64,000 nucleotides of DNA, from the NCBI GenBank assembly GCA_964035575.1, contig OZ037921.1:826501-890500 (forward strand), in the 5' to 3' direction. A program made the position numbers and the translations under genes. Under the pieces are notes generated by a model. That model saw nothing but the letters and a program-made list of their open reading frames with translations. It was not told where the DNA came from and did no database searches. Origin of the DNA: Rhynchopus sp. YZ270_cl-10. Lineage: Eukaryota; Euglenozoa; Diplonemea; Diplonemida; Diplonemidae. This document shows, one piece after another, positions 46,728 to 57,425 of this stretch (positions are counted from its first letter, which is position 1; each line of letters begins with the position of its first letter).

Positions 46728-48067
46728 ATGGCGACTTTCAACTGCAACACATGCGGGCTTGACTTCGCAACGCTTGAAGATATGAAGACACATTACGACA
46801 GCGATTTGCATGCGGACAATGTGAAGCGGAGGGTAAACGGTATTGTCCCTTTGACATCCCAGGCACATGGTGCGAGAAGTCGCATTGCCACCAGCGTTCA
46901 GAGCACCAGCTATAAATGTGGGCTCTGCGATAAGCGGTTTGCGACTCCACAAACGCTTTCAAGCCATCTCCAAAGCCAGAAACATAAGGAGAAGAAGGCG
47001 AAGGCGAAGGTGCAGAAGGAAGCAGACGAGGCAACAACCGACGAAAAGGATGAGAAGGAAGACCCCAAGGAGGAGGCTGCGGCCACCCTCCTCTCCGAAG
47101 CTGAGTCATGGGAAGCCACCGCCACCCGAGTCAAGAACGACGAAGCGCTGACCGGCAACGACTGTCTCTTCTGCAACCTCAAATCCCCCTCCGCCGAGGA
47201 CGCTCTCTGCCACATGGTCAAAGCGCACCGCTTCACCCTCCCCCTTTCCGACAGAATCACCGACGTCGCGGGACTCATGGAATACCTTGCTCTTAAGGTC
47301 AACGGAGCGCTTTGTCTTGTCTGTGGTGACTCAAAGCTTTTTGAATGCCGTGCAGGATGCCAAGACCACATGGCCTCTGCAGGTCACTGTATGATCAAGC
47401 TCAGTGAAAATGAATACAGCGATTTCTACAACGAATCGATCCCGAAATTCACAGAGGCAGCGGCAGGGGATATTGCAGAGGACAACTACATCCCGACACC
47501 TGGAGGAGCAATCGTCTCGAAGCACGAGAAGAAGAACAACCAGACCCCCGTGCAGTACCGTGATGAGTCGATCCCGCAGGAGAAGTTGCTGCTGACGCAG
47601 CAGAGCCGTGCGCATATGACAGTGCAGCAGATGTCGCGCTACCAGGGCCTGCTCGCAGCAAGGGAGAAGCTCGGCAAGAAGGAGGAACGCATGGAACGCA
47701 ACCACGTCCGCTACCAGCAGAAGCAGCATATGCGTCTTGGAGTGCATCTCAACAACCTCCACGGAAAGGTATGGGTTTTGTGTTGGCATGTGGGGGATAT
47801 GAAAGTCTTTGTGTGTGTTGTGTATGGAAGCAAGTGAGTTGGGTTTTTACAAGAAAATACGTTGATTTTGATAACTATTTTAAATAGTAGTTTCAGGTCG
47901 TCCAGGGTTAGTTTCTTGTGCATGCAGCCTGTGAGGGGCTGCCCTGATTGAACTTCTCAGTGGTGAATGATGTCTGAGTAAAATATGAAACGAATCAAAA
48001 CCAAATTAAAACCAAAACCTCACATTCACAGGGATACCAAGGCGATTACGTCGGAAAGACCCTGTAG
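46728..48067 (+). CDS. REI1: REI1/ZNF622-family 60S ribosomal subunit maturation factor
   Basis: Cytoplasmic zinc-finger protein that acts late in 60S subunit maturation; in yeast it recycles the nuclear factors Arx1-Alb1 and probes the peptide tunnel with its C terminus. Exons: 46728-47768 and 48032-48067, intron 263 bp (GTATGG...CACAG), 358 residues. Finger 1 is C6-C9-H22-H28 and finger 2 is C64-C67-H80-H86, followed by a long K/E-rich linker. The family signature comes next: CLFCN, ALCHMVKAH, then GLMEYLALKV, LCLVCGD and CQDHMASAGHCMI. The conserved C-terminal part includes YIPTPGGAIVS, QKQHMRLGVHLNN and an ending GDYVGKTL in the 36-base second exon. The first ATG after the pyrimidine tract is used. 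Length and domain order fit the family. Confidence 0.93.
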
Positions 48068-50973
48068 GAAGGGTGCGAAAAAAGACTTTTTCCATTTTTT
48101 TTTCCTCTTTTTTTTTTTGGGTACTTTTTTCCGTTTCCCCTGATATATTTGCCCCCCCCTATCAAAATCTTGCTTCCCTCCTTTCCCCCCCTTACCCCCC
48201 CCTTACCCCCTACTCGTTTTTTCTTCGGCATTTTGTTTTCTCTCTCTCCCTTCCTGGTTTCTTCTCCCCTGTATGTGCTAGCCTTTGACGGGGACAAGAA
48301 AAACTGATGGAAGGTGGGGGAAGGGGGGGGAGGAAGGGGGAAGAATGGGCCATACATCCCCAGAGTATGTATGTATGTCAGTCAGTGATCTGCTATTTTT
48401 TTTTTTTGTCAGAAGTTTTTTTCTTTCTTTTTTGTGTCGGTTTTCTGGAGCAGCGTTATTTTGGAAGTGAGGGAGCATTTTTTGATAAATGTAAACCACG
48501 AAATGGATGTAGGACTGCATGGTTGGGTGTCCACCCCCCCCCCCGGTACAGCCGGTCATACCAAAGTACGAGAGGGCTTTGTATTTCAACTCTACTTTTT
48601 CTTTTCAGATGTAAACCACGAAAATGGATGTAAACCTTGCATGATTGGTGCACCGGTAATGTACCAAAAGGTGAGAGGGATTTGTATTTCAAGCCAATTT
48701 TTTTTTTTTTTTTTTGATTTATTCTCAAGGGGGGTTTGGGATGAGCAGAGTGTCAGACAGTGTCTGTTGTCCTAGAAGGATTTTGCGCTATCAACGTCAC
48801 TTTATCTCTAGAAGTTCAGAGAGAAAAAGGATGTATATCAGTGTGCCAGTCTAAAGCGAGGTTTGCGAGGAGTTGCTGCATGGAATGTGACAGAATGTGC
48901 ATTTCTAAATGCATATTCTTTTTGTCACTTTCTCTTTATCGTGTTGTCTCAACATATTTACGTACACTGTCCCCAAGCATAGTCTTACCCCATTTCCCTT
49001 CAACGCCTGCATCCACCGAGAGTCAATTTTACCCTTTTTTTTGGTCGATTGGGTGCTCTCTCCCTCAATCAAAACAAACACAAAAAAAACGAAAAAAAAA
49101 AAAAGCAAAAAAAGCAACAAGAAAAAGTCAAAACAAAAATCAGTCAACAGCAAAAAAAAAAGAACAAACGCAAAAAAAAACTAGAATGGGTACTTTTCCC
49201 CTTTAATTGTTCTCTTCTTCTCTCTCAAATCCTCATGCGTTTCATTGCGCCTTCACATTTCCTTCGGTTTCTTTAGCGGAGATCAAATGATTGCCAACAG
49301 CTTTTTCACCAAGGATCGGTACATTGTTGCTTACTTCTGCCCACTCTTGGTTGATGTAATGGTTTTGCCAGGTTGATTTCATTAACTAAGAAGGATCTCG
49401 CGAGCAGGGGGTGGGGGTGGGATGGAGAAGGGGGGGGTGGGGGGGACGGGGAGGAGACCTTCAAGGCATCTGGAAATAGAAAGATAGACGGCTGATTTTT
49501 GCTGCAAAAAAAAAAGTGGTTTTGGCAGGTCTAATGGGCATTATATTCAGGTCGAGAACGGGAGACGTAGAACGCTGCTGTTAAAGCTTGTTGTTGGCTT
49601 CCAGAGTTCAGGTTTTGTAAGGTGCCGCGGTTTTTTCGTGATGGCGTAATGTCATAGCGTTGGCTGTGGGTCAAACATCTTACATCAAGACCACTCTGTC
49701 AACGATGGTAAAAATCACCCTGTGAGTAGGTTCCTTCATTGGTGCCGAAAGCGTCTGCGTCACTTACTCAATGGGTAGTACCTGCTAGGAAACATTGTAT
49801 CATTGGGAGGATCCGAGGTGGGTTGGGAGGGGATGTCTGGGGCTTATAGCTTATGACCGACAGGGCTGCACTCTTTTTTACACCAATTTGAAGCTGCCTA
49901 CCGGACCTGGAGTGGGGATGGGGTGGGGTTGAAAATGCTGGTTCGCAAATTTGCGGGGTTGGTGACGATGGTGATGATAGTGATGGACAGAAGGTACCCA
50001 CACGATTCGGATCTGGCTCTTTTCTTGGGTAGAATGTGGCTTGAATGAGAGGTGTCTTGCGGAGCCTTTGTACTGCATTGTGGATCAATGCGCACGAGGT
50101 AGTGTTTATTTGGGGAGAATGGGGAAAGGGGAGGGAAAGATGAGTAGGTGGGTAGTAGTGGTTTGCGTTCCTTTGGGGTGGCCGGAGGGGCTGTGCACTG
50201 CAAAAAAAAGGCGCTGAGCACACCACAGTGTGCCATTACAACGTGCGGTGCTCGCTGGCGTGTGTGGTTCGCTGCAAAGGAGCTGGGTTTTCATGAAGGA
50301 AAGTGCTCCGAGTGATGAGAGACCATGTGGGGACCGGGGGTGGCTGCATTCTCTGAGCACTTCCATTTGGGACTGTGTGCTCCTTTAAATTGTTATGGTG
50401 CATTACGGTGGGGGGCGACTCGTGTCCGAAAGCAGGCGTGGGTAGTTTCTTCGAGCATAACATTTTTACATTGCCCAGGATGCAATGTGTTTGATATCAA
50501 GGTGTGGGCAGTCCCTTAAGCATTCGGGATATAGCATATGGTGTGAGAGACCTGCTTAGAGGCAACCATGCAATGGTTTCTCGGGGGGAAAGGGGAAAGG
50601 GGAAGCCCACACTTCAGGCGGGTCTGTAGTGAGGGAGGTCAGAGAGATGCGCAGCGTGCCGTTGGTGAGAAGCTTAGTTCATCTGATCAAACCTTCTTTT
50701 AGGCGGTGTGATAGTCATGACCTGGGGTAAGGGACGTTGTTTTGCGAAGGAAACTGACAAACCAACGTTTGCCTCATGCGGTGTGCCAGCAGTCGGGAGA
50801 GGTGAGGGCACCTTGCAATAGGGATGGGGGTTTTTTTTGTATCATCTTTATCCGTTGCCAGATGATCCCGCGGGGCTGGGGCAATCGACTGCTGCAGCAC
50901 TATTATTGGTACACTGTCGGTTGCATCCCAACAGAGTGCTAAAGTAGATTTGGAGATATTTTGAGACCCCCAA
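48068..50973. other. Intergenic between REI1 and the B-box gene
   Basis: No gene is supported. Pyrimidine tracts lie at 48085-48265. Module pairs at 48487-48590 and 48608-48695 both start GTAAACCACGAAA and end TTTGTATTTCAA. A ~110-base segment at 49601-49712 (GCGTAATGTCATAGCGTTGG) is repeated at 57659-57771. From about 49750 to 50950 the DNA is more GC-balanced and lacks modules. Its minus-strand P/H/S-rich frames reach 150 codons but show no domain and no splice sites that organise them. Confidence 0.5.
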
Positions 50974-50999
50974 GGTTTTTACACCTGCACCCCTTACAG
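50974..50999 (+). promoter_or_regulatory. Likely spliced-leader acceptor of the B-box gene
   Basis: GGTTTTTACACCTGCACCCC TTACAG ends at 50999, 24 bases before the ATG at 51024. The frame is open through this site, so an upstream cis-spliced exon is also possible. Confidence 0.45.
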
Positions 51000-51023
51000 A
51001 GTGAGCCAAAGGCAAAAAGAGTA

Positions 51024-52364
51024 ATGCCTGCACACTTCCCTGGGATGAAGCAGGGGAGATTCCACAGCGATGTTCCGGGTGTTGTGTTGCGTCCGTCGTC
51101 GTCCTCTTCGCCTTCCTCCTCCACGAAAGCATCGCCACCATCATCAAAAGCATCGCCACCACCACCGGTGCACAGTGAAGTGTGTGAGGTGTGCTCCGGG
51201 CCTGCCACGTTGACGTGCGGGGTGTGCACAGAGTTGTACCTTTGCCATAACGACTCCTGCTTTGATGCTGCGCACACTCGGCCACGCGACAGAGAGTCAC
51301 ATAGGTCCCGTCTCCTCTCCTTTGGTGTCAGCTCAAAGTGTTCCATCCATCCTGACCACGAAGTAAGCCGAGTCTGCGCCGCAGCTGACTGTAGAGGTAC
51401 TCTGGTGTGCACCCGATGCGAACGCCATGGGCATCATAAGGGGCACGCTTCGATCCCTATTGACGATGTTTTTGAAGCACATCGTGACGCAGCGTGCACT
51501 GCTGGGGGAGCTGTTGCAGCAGCACAACGCATTGTTTCTGAACGCTCACATGACACCGAAGCGCGAAAGAAGGAGACACACTCTGTCGAGCACTCTGTCA
51601 AAAAACGTCTGAAGGACGCGCTGTTACGGTACCTCTCTGCAGGGGAGACTGTTGAACGTGGCGCTGTTTTGGTCGAAGAAGAGGCACACCGGGTGGTCTT
51701 GACACACACCATCCACTCTTACATCGAACACCAAACGGACCGTGCCTATCTACGCAACGCATCGTCCATAGTACGATGCACTGATGCACTACGCCACCTT
51801 CAAGACCAACCCCTCCGCATCGCCTGCGACAGCGCCGCACTCCAAGCACGAATTGCCGCTTTGGGCCCACCCCCTCGACCATGGGGCGGTTCAGTAGTCT
51901 ACAGAAAACCCGATGTCTGCAGTTGCTACGACACAACAAGGCTATTTCTCCAAGGGGGAAACTTTGTGTGGGCAGAAGGGAAAGGGTTTGCAGTGTCGCA
52001 GGAAGGGAAGCGGGCGGGGTGTGAGATGCAGGGGTTTTGGAATCTTGCGACCACCACAACCCCGCTGACGGAGGATACCATACTGAGACTGAGGGTGCAA
52101 AATCTGCAGAATCCGCATTACCTTGAACTAGGATACTTCAACGAAGCGTGCAGTCGTGGTGACAACCACTTCAAATCCGAAGGTGGTACAAGCATCACCC
52201 TGAACCTCCCGCTTCAACTCGCAAAGCTTGACTTTGAGTTCACCCTGCACGGCAACACACTCTCCTGCAAATGCACCACAAACGACCACATCACAACGCT
52301 CAAGGTAACCACGCCTGTCTACATCGCGTGCGCACTCTTATACGGTGCTGTTGACATTGTGTAA
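51024..52364 (+). CDS. Tandem B-box zinc-finger protein with coiled coil
   Basis: Single-exon protein of 446 residues. After a Ser/Pro-rich N terminus (24-48), two zinc-binding B-boxes follow. B-box 1 uses C54, C57, C65, C68 with C74/C79 and H84/H93. B-box 2 uses C106, H109, C118, C123, C129, C132 and H137/H141. A charged, probably coiled-coil stretch covers ~150-270. The last ~135 residues (from WGGSVVYRK to the end) look beta-rich and may be a SPRY- or PHR-like recognition module, but no motif proves it. There is no RING finger, so it resembles a RING-less TRIM protein, a type that acts as scaffold or ubiquitin-pathway adaptor. The target is unknown. The start is the first ATG after the acceptor; the frame stays open 63 bases upstream without another ATG. 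The stop is a single TAA in AT-rich sequence. Confidence 0.78.
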   Translation: MPAHFPGMKQGRFHSDVPGVVLRPSSSSSPSSSTKASPPSSKASPPPPVHSEVCEVCSGPATLTCGVCTELYLCHNDSCFDAAHTRPRDRESHRSRLLSFGVSSKCSIHPDHEVSRVCAAADCRGTLVCTRCERHGHHKGHASIPIDDVFEAHRDAACTAGGAVAAAQRIVSERSHDTEARKKETHSVEHSVKKRLKDALLRYLSAGETVERGAVLVEEEAHRVVLTHTIHSYIEHQTDRAYLRNASSIVRCTDALRHLQDQPLRIACDSAALQARIAALGPPPRPWGGSVVYRKPDVCSCYDTTRLFLQGGNFVWAEGKGFAVSQEGKRAGCEMQGFWNLATTTTPLTEDTILRLRVQNLQNPHYLELGYFNEACSRGDNHFKSEGGTSITLNLPLQLAKLDFEFTLHGNTLSCKCTTNDHITTLKVTTPVYIACALLYGAVDIV

Positions 52365-55300
52365 AAAAACCCGGCGAAATTAGGGAAACAATCTTCACCC
52401 CAAATCATAAAGGGAGAGGGATTGAAGGGTTTCTCTTGGAGTTGGGTTTTGGGATGTCTTCAGTCAATATGCCAACTAAATAGGAGGTAATTCTTGCGCA
52501 GAATATGGTCCCAAATATGGGTATTTGAGAACAGGTGTGGGTTATCCCTCGGATTTTTAGCCCATGGTGATGTGTGGGTTTGATAACATAATGGGGGTAA
52601 CTCTTAGACAGAATATGACCCCAAATAGGTGTGTTGTGTGAGGAGAGAGGTACATTCATTCTCACAAAGTTTCCTTTTTTTTTTTTGTTCTTCTCTCTAC
52701 TGTGACTGAAAGCGCATCCCCAGAGTTGGTGGATACAATAAGTGTTTATTTTCTCTGTGTCCGTCTGTCCCCTCCCCCATACCCCTTGGTTTTGTGCCAA
52801 TCAAAGCCAACGCATAAAAAAACCCCCTCCGAAGGCCCTGCTTTTCACTATCCTCATGCGTTTTTTCCCTCCGTTGAAAGACCTGGTTTTTTTCTTTTCT
52901 TTCTTTTTTTTTTGCAATTTCAGCAAAAATATCTCAAAGAAAAACAGCTCCCAAAACAGGTTCACATATCTTTTCCCTTTCCCCTAATAGTTAAACTCAT
53001 CTAAATTGGATGAAAACGTTACCAAAAGTCTCAAAAACCAAAAGACCCCACAACCACCCATTTTTTTATTATACATACTCGAGACAGCCAAACCTCCACA
53101 AACGACCTTTACAATGGTTTTTGTATTCCCTTAGCAACTTCCAAGTACAACACTCTGGGGTTAACGATAACCCGCGGAGTGTCAGTGCCGTCCGAGGCCT
53201 TCGTGCACTACCAACTTCACTTTGTATTTCGAGTCAAATGTTTTGTTTTGCAGTCTGTTTTTTGTTCGTAACACTGAGTTCGATGGCAGTATGGGGAGGG
53301 AGGAGGTCTACAGGGTACTAGCTTGCATCATACAATACCGAACATCTCCACACGACGCAGCCCCCCCAAAACGCAGTGTGTAGGGGAACATTGAGGAGGG
53401 GATCCAACCTCTGATACGACGGCTGTGTGTGGGTGGGGGTGGGTGGAGGGTGGCACCACAACACACTGCCACTACAATAGCAAATAGTTGTCCCTGTAAG
53501 GTGAGAGGGCATGTAGTATCTTCCACCCCCTTTTGAAGCGCTGACCTAGAGCATTCTTAGAGAGCGCTCTGGGGTTTGGGGTTGCAAGAACTATAGACGC
53601 TCAGACGCTTCATTTCGTTGAGAAGGGGAGATGCTGAGGTGGGGGGGCAGGGGTAGGGGGACACTGCAGAGAATAAGACTCGGGTACCCAGCTTAACGGG
53701 GACTGGGGACCCGATTATTCTCAGCCGGACTGGGACCCTGGACCGGGACCTTGACCTGGACCAGGACCGGGAACCAGGGACCGAGGACCGGGAACCCGGC
53801 TTATTCTCTGCTGTGAGGGGGGGAGGGGACAGCCGACCACCAGGTATCTGTATGCGCAACCCTGTTCATACAGTACATTAGAGCTTTTGTCAAGAATGGC
53901 TCGACCCATGTGAACAGTCTCTTCCCTTCGCCTAACAAAAGGTGTGGGTGATAGGTTGACTAGCCGTTGATTGGGGATTGAGGTGTGAAGAATTGAGTAG
54001 GGTAGGAGTGGGGTGGAGAGAGAGAAGGAGCGACTGAGGTGGGTATGGACAGGGCCACTGGGGAGGAGATACGGAGATATACAGAGAGAGACTGCTTTCG
54101 CTCAAGGGAGAGGGCGATGTGTGTAGTGAGAGGCGAGGGGGTGGGTGTGTTTGATAGGGGTAATTTTTTGCGCAGAATATGGCCCCAAATGTGAGTGCGT
54201 GGAGGGGGAGGAGGGAGGGGGAGAAGCAGTCGTTTGATGTGTTGCTGTGCGTAGGTCTTGGTTGTGCTCTTTATTTTATTTTTTTGCGTTTTTTTCTCAA
54301 AAAAAAATGCGGAATCAAAATCTAATGAGTTCATATCATGCCTATCCACAGTGAGATGAGCAGTCGGGCCCTTTGGGGGGTGGAGGAAAAATGGTGAGGG
54401 TTGGTTGCCACTCCTGTTGTGGAGTGAAGCTGTGTGGTGCTGTGTAGGGTTGTTGTGTAGGGTTTTCTATTGATTCGCCGAGGAGGAACTTGCTAGCTGC
54501 ACCTGATGCCATTGTGTACCCAGGTGGCAGAAGGGCACGTCATCCATCGGATAGCGTGCTCTTGAGCAAGGTCGTTGGCATGGCAGTTTTGTGTGCACAA
54601 AATGTGACGAAGCGGGGAGGGGTTAAAGGGGGCAGATGGTCGTTCAGTGTGGCTTGACAACGGTGTTGGGGTTGAAGCGTCCGGTTCTGGTGGGGTCTGG
54701 TGGGGGTTTTTCCCGCAGTGCGGTTAACTCTGTTATCCAGCATCTCGCGTAAAGGTAAGGTGTGAGGCTTCCCTCAGGATGCGGTAATTGATCCAGCAAA
54801 ATCAATTTGTCATGGGACACTTGTTTTTGCATTACCTGGACAATATTAATTCCCGTTCGTTTACCGACGATCGGAGGTGGGGGGGATGGGGTCTGTACGA
54901 TACATGGGGCGTTCAGTTTTGTTCATGCCGACAAATAGTATTCCACGCGACGGATTGCAAGCTCGTGGGGACACTCTGTCCTTCCTCGATCGAAATGTTG
55001 AAGACAGACGGGAGAAAGTACGGGAGAAGTACGGGGAATTCGGGGGGTGTGTAGGGATTCCGGTTCCCCCTGGTGGTAGAAGTAGTACGGGAGAATGCGA
55101 ATGAGAAGTACTACAGGGGAATTTGGGTTCCGATCGCAGGCAAGAATTCAATACCTTTGAGCCGTCGTGTGGTCTATACGCGGTTTTTGAGTTGTTTTGC
55201 GTTGTTTTGAGTTAAGCACCATCACCAGCAGCCAGCATACCGCCCCCCCTCACCCTCCCCCCTCTACAAGGAACAAAAGAAGCGCACCTACACACATCAC

Positions 55301-55434
55301 CCAAAACCCCCCTCCCCTCCTCCCTTTTTTTGTATCTATTCTTGCCAAAACCCCTATTTTTTTTGCTCCTCCCGTCCTCTCCTCCTCCTCCCCACCCTTC
55401 ACTTTCCTCCCCCACGGGTGTGCTTCCGTTGTAG
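52365..55434. other. Intergenic with thrice-repeated GCAGAATATGG motif and a hairpin element
   Basis: No gene is supported. A word of the form GTAATTNTTGCGCAGAATATG followed by CCCAAATA occurs at about 52488, 52598 (diverged) and 54161. Modules occur at 52638-52675 and 53178-53225 (GAGTGTCAGTGCCGTCCGAG). Positions 53662-53817 form a TIR element (see separate entry). Frames on minus at 53300-55150 are P/H/S/R-rich without domains. Confidence 0.5.
53662..53817. mobile_element. Small TIR element, GCAGAGAATAAG ends
   Basis: Left ACTGCAGAGAATAAGACTCG GGTACCC and right GGGAACCCGG CTTATTCTCTGCTGT are inverted copies. The inner part is GGGACC / GGACCG / GGTCC words in both orientations plus a second GATTATTCTCAG copy. 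Non-coding. Confidence 0.65.
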
Positions 55435-55517
55435 TTTTTTTGCTGAAAGAAACCGCTTCTTTTTTTTTTTTCCTCCTGATATTTCATTCCTTTTTTCTTC
55501 TTTTTTAAAGTTTTCAG
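55435..55517 (+). promoter_or_regulatory. Likely spliced-leader acceptor of the tail-anchored gene
   Basis: T-rich tracts at 55435-55515 end AAAGTTTTCAG at 55517, two bases before the ATG. The open frame extends upstream as F-rich sequence, which is not thought to be translated. Confidence 0.5.
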
Positions 55518-55519
55518 GG

Positions 55520-55858
55520 ATGTGTTCTGATACATTGCAGAGTGCTTTCCGGCCGATTTCTGTTCCTAATGGGGATGCGAAAGCGGTGTACATGAGTCGG
55601 CACAGCTCTGGTAGTCACAGCACCAGCAGTATCGGTGGGTACAGCAACAGCAGCAGCAGCAGTAGTGCCTCGATAACCCCCGGCCCATTCGAGGCAGGCC
55701 TCCACCCTGCACCCACACACCCCACATCCGACCCCACACGGCAGCGTGCTCACAGCACCATACAAGAGGTTCTGTTTGAATGGGCCCTCCCGCTTCTTGT
55801 TGTGCTTCTCCTCACAGCGAAGCTATATCAGCGCTTTCACCCAGAAGGGTCTCTGTGA
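55520..55858 (+). CDS. Small tail-anchored membrane protein, function unknown
   Basis: A 112-residue single-exon frame. The N-terminal 85 residues are polar and probably disordered (Ser run SNSSSSSSASITPGP at 42-56, Pro/Thr/His-rich 57-75). One hydrophobic segment, WALPLLVVLLLTA (88-100), is followed by a short basic tail KLYQRFHPEGSL. This is the layout of a tail-anchored protein inserted post-translationally into the ER or mitochondrial outer membrane. No family is recognised. Support for coding: it begins two bases after a strong acceptor, composition shifts from T-rich to balanced exactly at the ATG, and the frame ends right after the anchor. An unseen second exon or a chance frame remain possible. 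Confidence 0.6.
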   Translation: MCSDTLQSAFRPISVPNGDAKAVYMSRHSSGSHSTSSIGGYSNSSSSSSASITPGPFEAGLHPAPTHPTSDPTRQRAHSTIQEVLFEWALPLLVVLLLTAKLYQRFHPEGSL

Positions 55859-55914
55859 ACTCTCTCAAAAGGGCATGGAGTTGGTGGTTGATTCAGAATT
55901 GCCATTGGGGTTTG

Positions 55915-55971
55915 AGGGGAGGGAGGGGAAGGAGGGGAAGGAGGGGAAGGAGGGGAAGGAGGGGAAGGAGG
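55915..55971. repeat. Short minisatellite, 9-bp unit GGGGAAGGA, about 6 copies
   Basis: A purine-only tandem array 57 bases after the tail-anchored gene's stop. Apparent G/K/E repeat frames are artefacts. Confidence 0.9.
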
Positions 55972-56065
55972 GGGGGGTTGAGTTTCATTTTGTTTTAAAT
56001 GAAAAAGCTGAATGTAGACCTGGTTAGGGGCATCGAAACGATGCATGGGGGTGTCAAGGTACATT

Positions 56066-56217
56066 CACGGCGGACTAGTCAGGGGGACTACTAATGGAAC
56101 TACTAGTCGTAACAACTAGTGCTAAACTGGTAGTGTTACTGGTGTAACAATACTCGTAAAACACTAGTCATTTGGACCAGTAGCACTACTAGTAGTCCTC
56201 CTGACTAGTCCGCCGTG
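56066..56217. mobile_element. MITE-like TIR element, CACGGCGG ends
   Basis: Left CACGGCGGACTAGTCAGG and right CCTGACTAGTCCGCCGTG are inverted copies extending about 28 bases. TT flanks both sides. The rejoined target reads GGTACATTGTCAAGAAGAGG, a CACGAGAGGG-type module, so it inserted into an existing module. The interior is ACTAGT-rich in both orientations. It shares end type and 2-bp duplication with 695-881 and 46413-46581. Confidence 0.8.
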
Positions 56218-57298
56218 TTGTCAAGAAGAGGCTTTGTATTTCAAGTCAATTCATTTATTGGTAGAATTGTTGAGGAGGAGGAGGGGGGAGAGTGGATGAA
56301 GTTGGGTAGCAGGGATGCAACATGGTTGGGCGTTGTGCCATCCATACGGTGCTAAAATTACGAAGCTGGGGATATACTTCCTTGCGGAATCCCACACATC
56401 TGAATGCCGTACGATAACGAATATGATCAAGGTGACTAAGCATGAGAGGGGCTTAGGGTCATCTTATAAATTTCCCCCCCTTTTTTTTTGCAGTGCCTCC
56501 GTCCGCCGATGCGTACTGTGTACGGTGAAGCGTTTGCACTGTTAAATTCTCTTTTTTGTATTGATGTACTGTGGTTGTGTTATTGTGGGTCTATATACCC
56601 CCTTTGAGACCCGAGAGAGGACCTTCCCATTGTGGAAGCTTTATTTATTGTTCTTCTTTTTGTTCTGCTGTCCGCAGCAGGTCGGCCAATGGCCTGCTTC
56701 CATTTTTTTGGTATGCTCATTTAACTGAATTCTCTTCATTCCTTCTTGTGAATATATATTATTTTTTTTTGAGATATAAAAGGAATCTTTCTGCAGAAAA
56801 CGAAGCGTATTATTTTGCAGTAAGATTGTGGAGAGAGAGCGGGGGAGGGATGGAGTGTGTGTGTGTTGTTGTTGGGAGGGCTTGAAACTAAGCTGACCCG
56901 TTTCCATATCCCCACACTTCCCCTGCTCAGACGCCACTTCCATTGTTCACACATAGTGGACCGAATGGTGCACTGTCACGAGCGGGCTTTTGTATTTCAA
57001 TTTAACTTTTTTTTTTTTGTCCCCACTTCCTGTTCCTGTTGTGTTTCTGGCCGTTGGGATTTGCTGGACCAACACCGTTCTTCACACCTAGGTGCCTTGG
57101 GGTTCAAGGGCCTTTCCGTGCGACCTTTTCAATCATCCTTTCATTTTTCTGGATTTTTTTGGAGTCATGTAGCTAACTACTGGTTCTGTATTCCCTTCCC
57201 TTCTTCCCACAACCCTTTTTGGATTCTTCTCGTTTTATGTCGAAAATTGACAAATTAAATGATCATTTTTTTTTGGTAGGGAACTAAGCCATATTAGG

Positions 57299-57425
57299 CT
57301 AGTTGACGTAAGCGACATTTTGGAAGGGGTTTTGAGGGGTTTGGGACAAGGATTTCCCAGAAAAAAAAAAAAAAAATAGACAAACTTCCTTACACCGACC
57401 CCCTGCCGTCAACTAGCCTATATGG
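57299..57425. mobile_element. Small TIR element, CCATAT ends
   Basis: Left CCATATTAGGCTAGTTGACG and right CGTCAACTAGCCTATATGG are inverted copies with one base difference. The interior has GGGGTTTTGAGGGGTTTGGG and an A run of 16. Non-coding. Confidence 0.7.

Noticed and set aside
49768-50366. Minus-strand P/H/S-rich frames up to 152 codons
   Set aside because: No domain, overlapping frames of similar length, no acceptor or polypyrimidine tract upstream on that strand.
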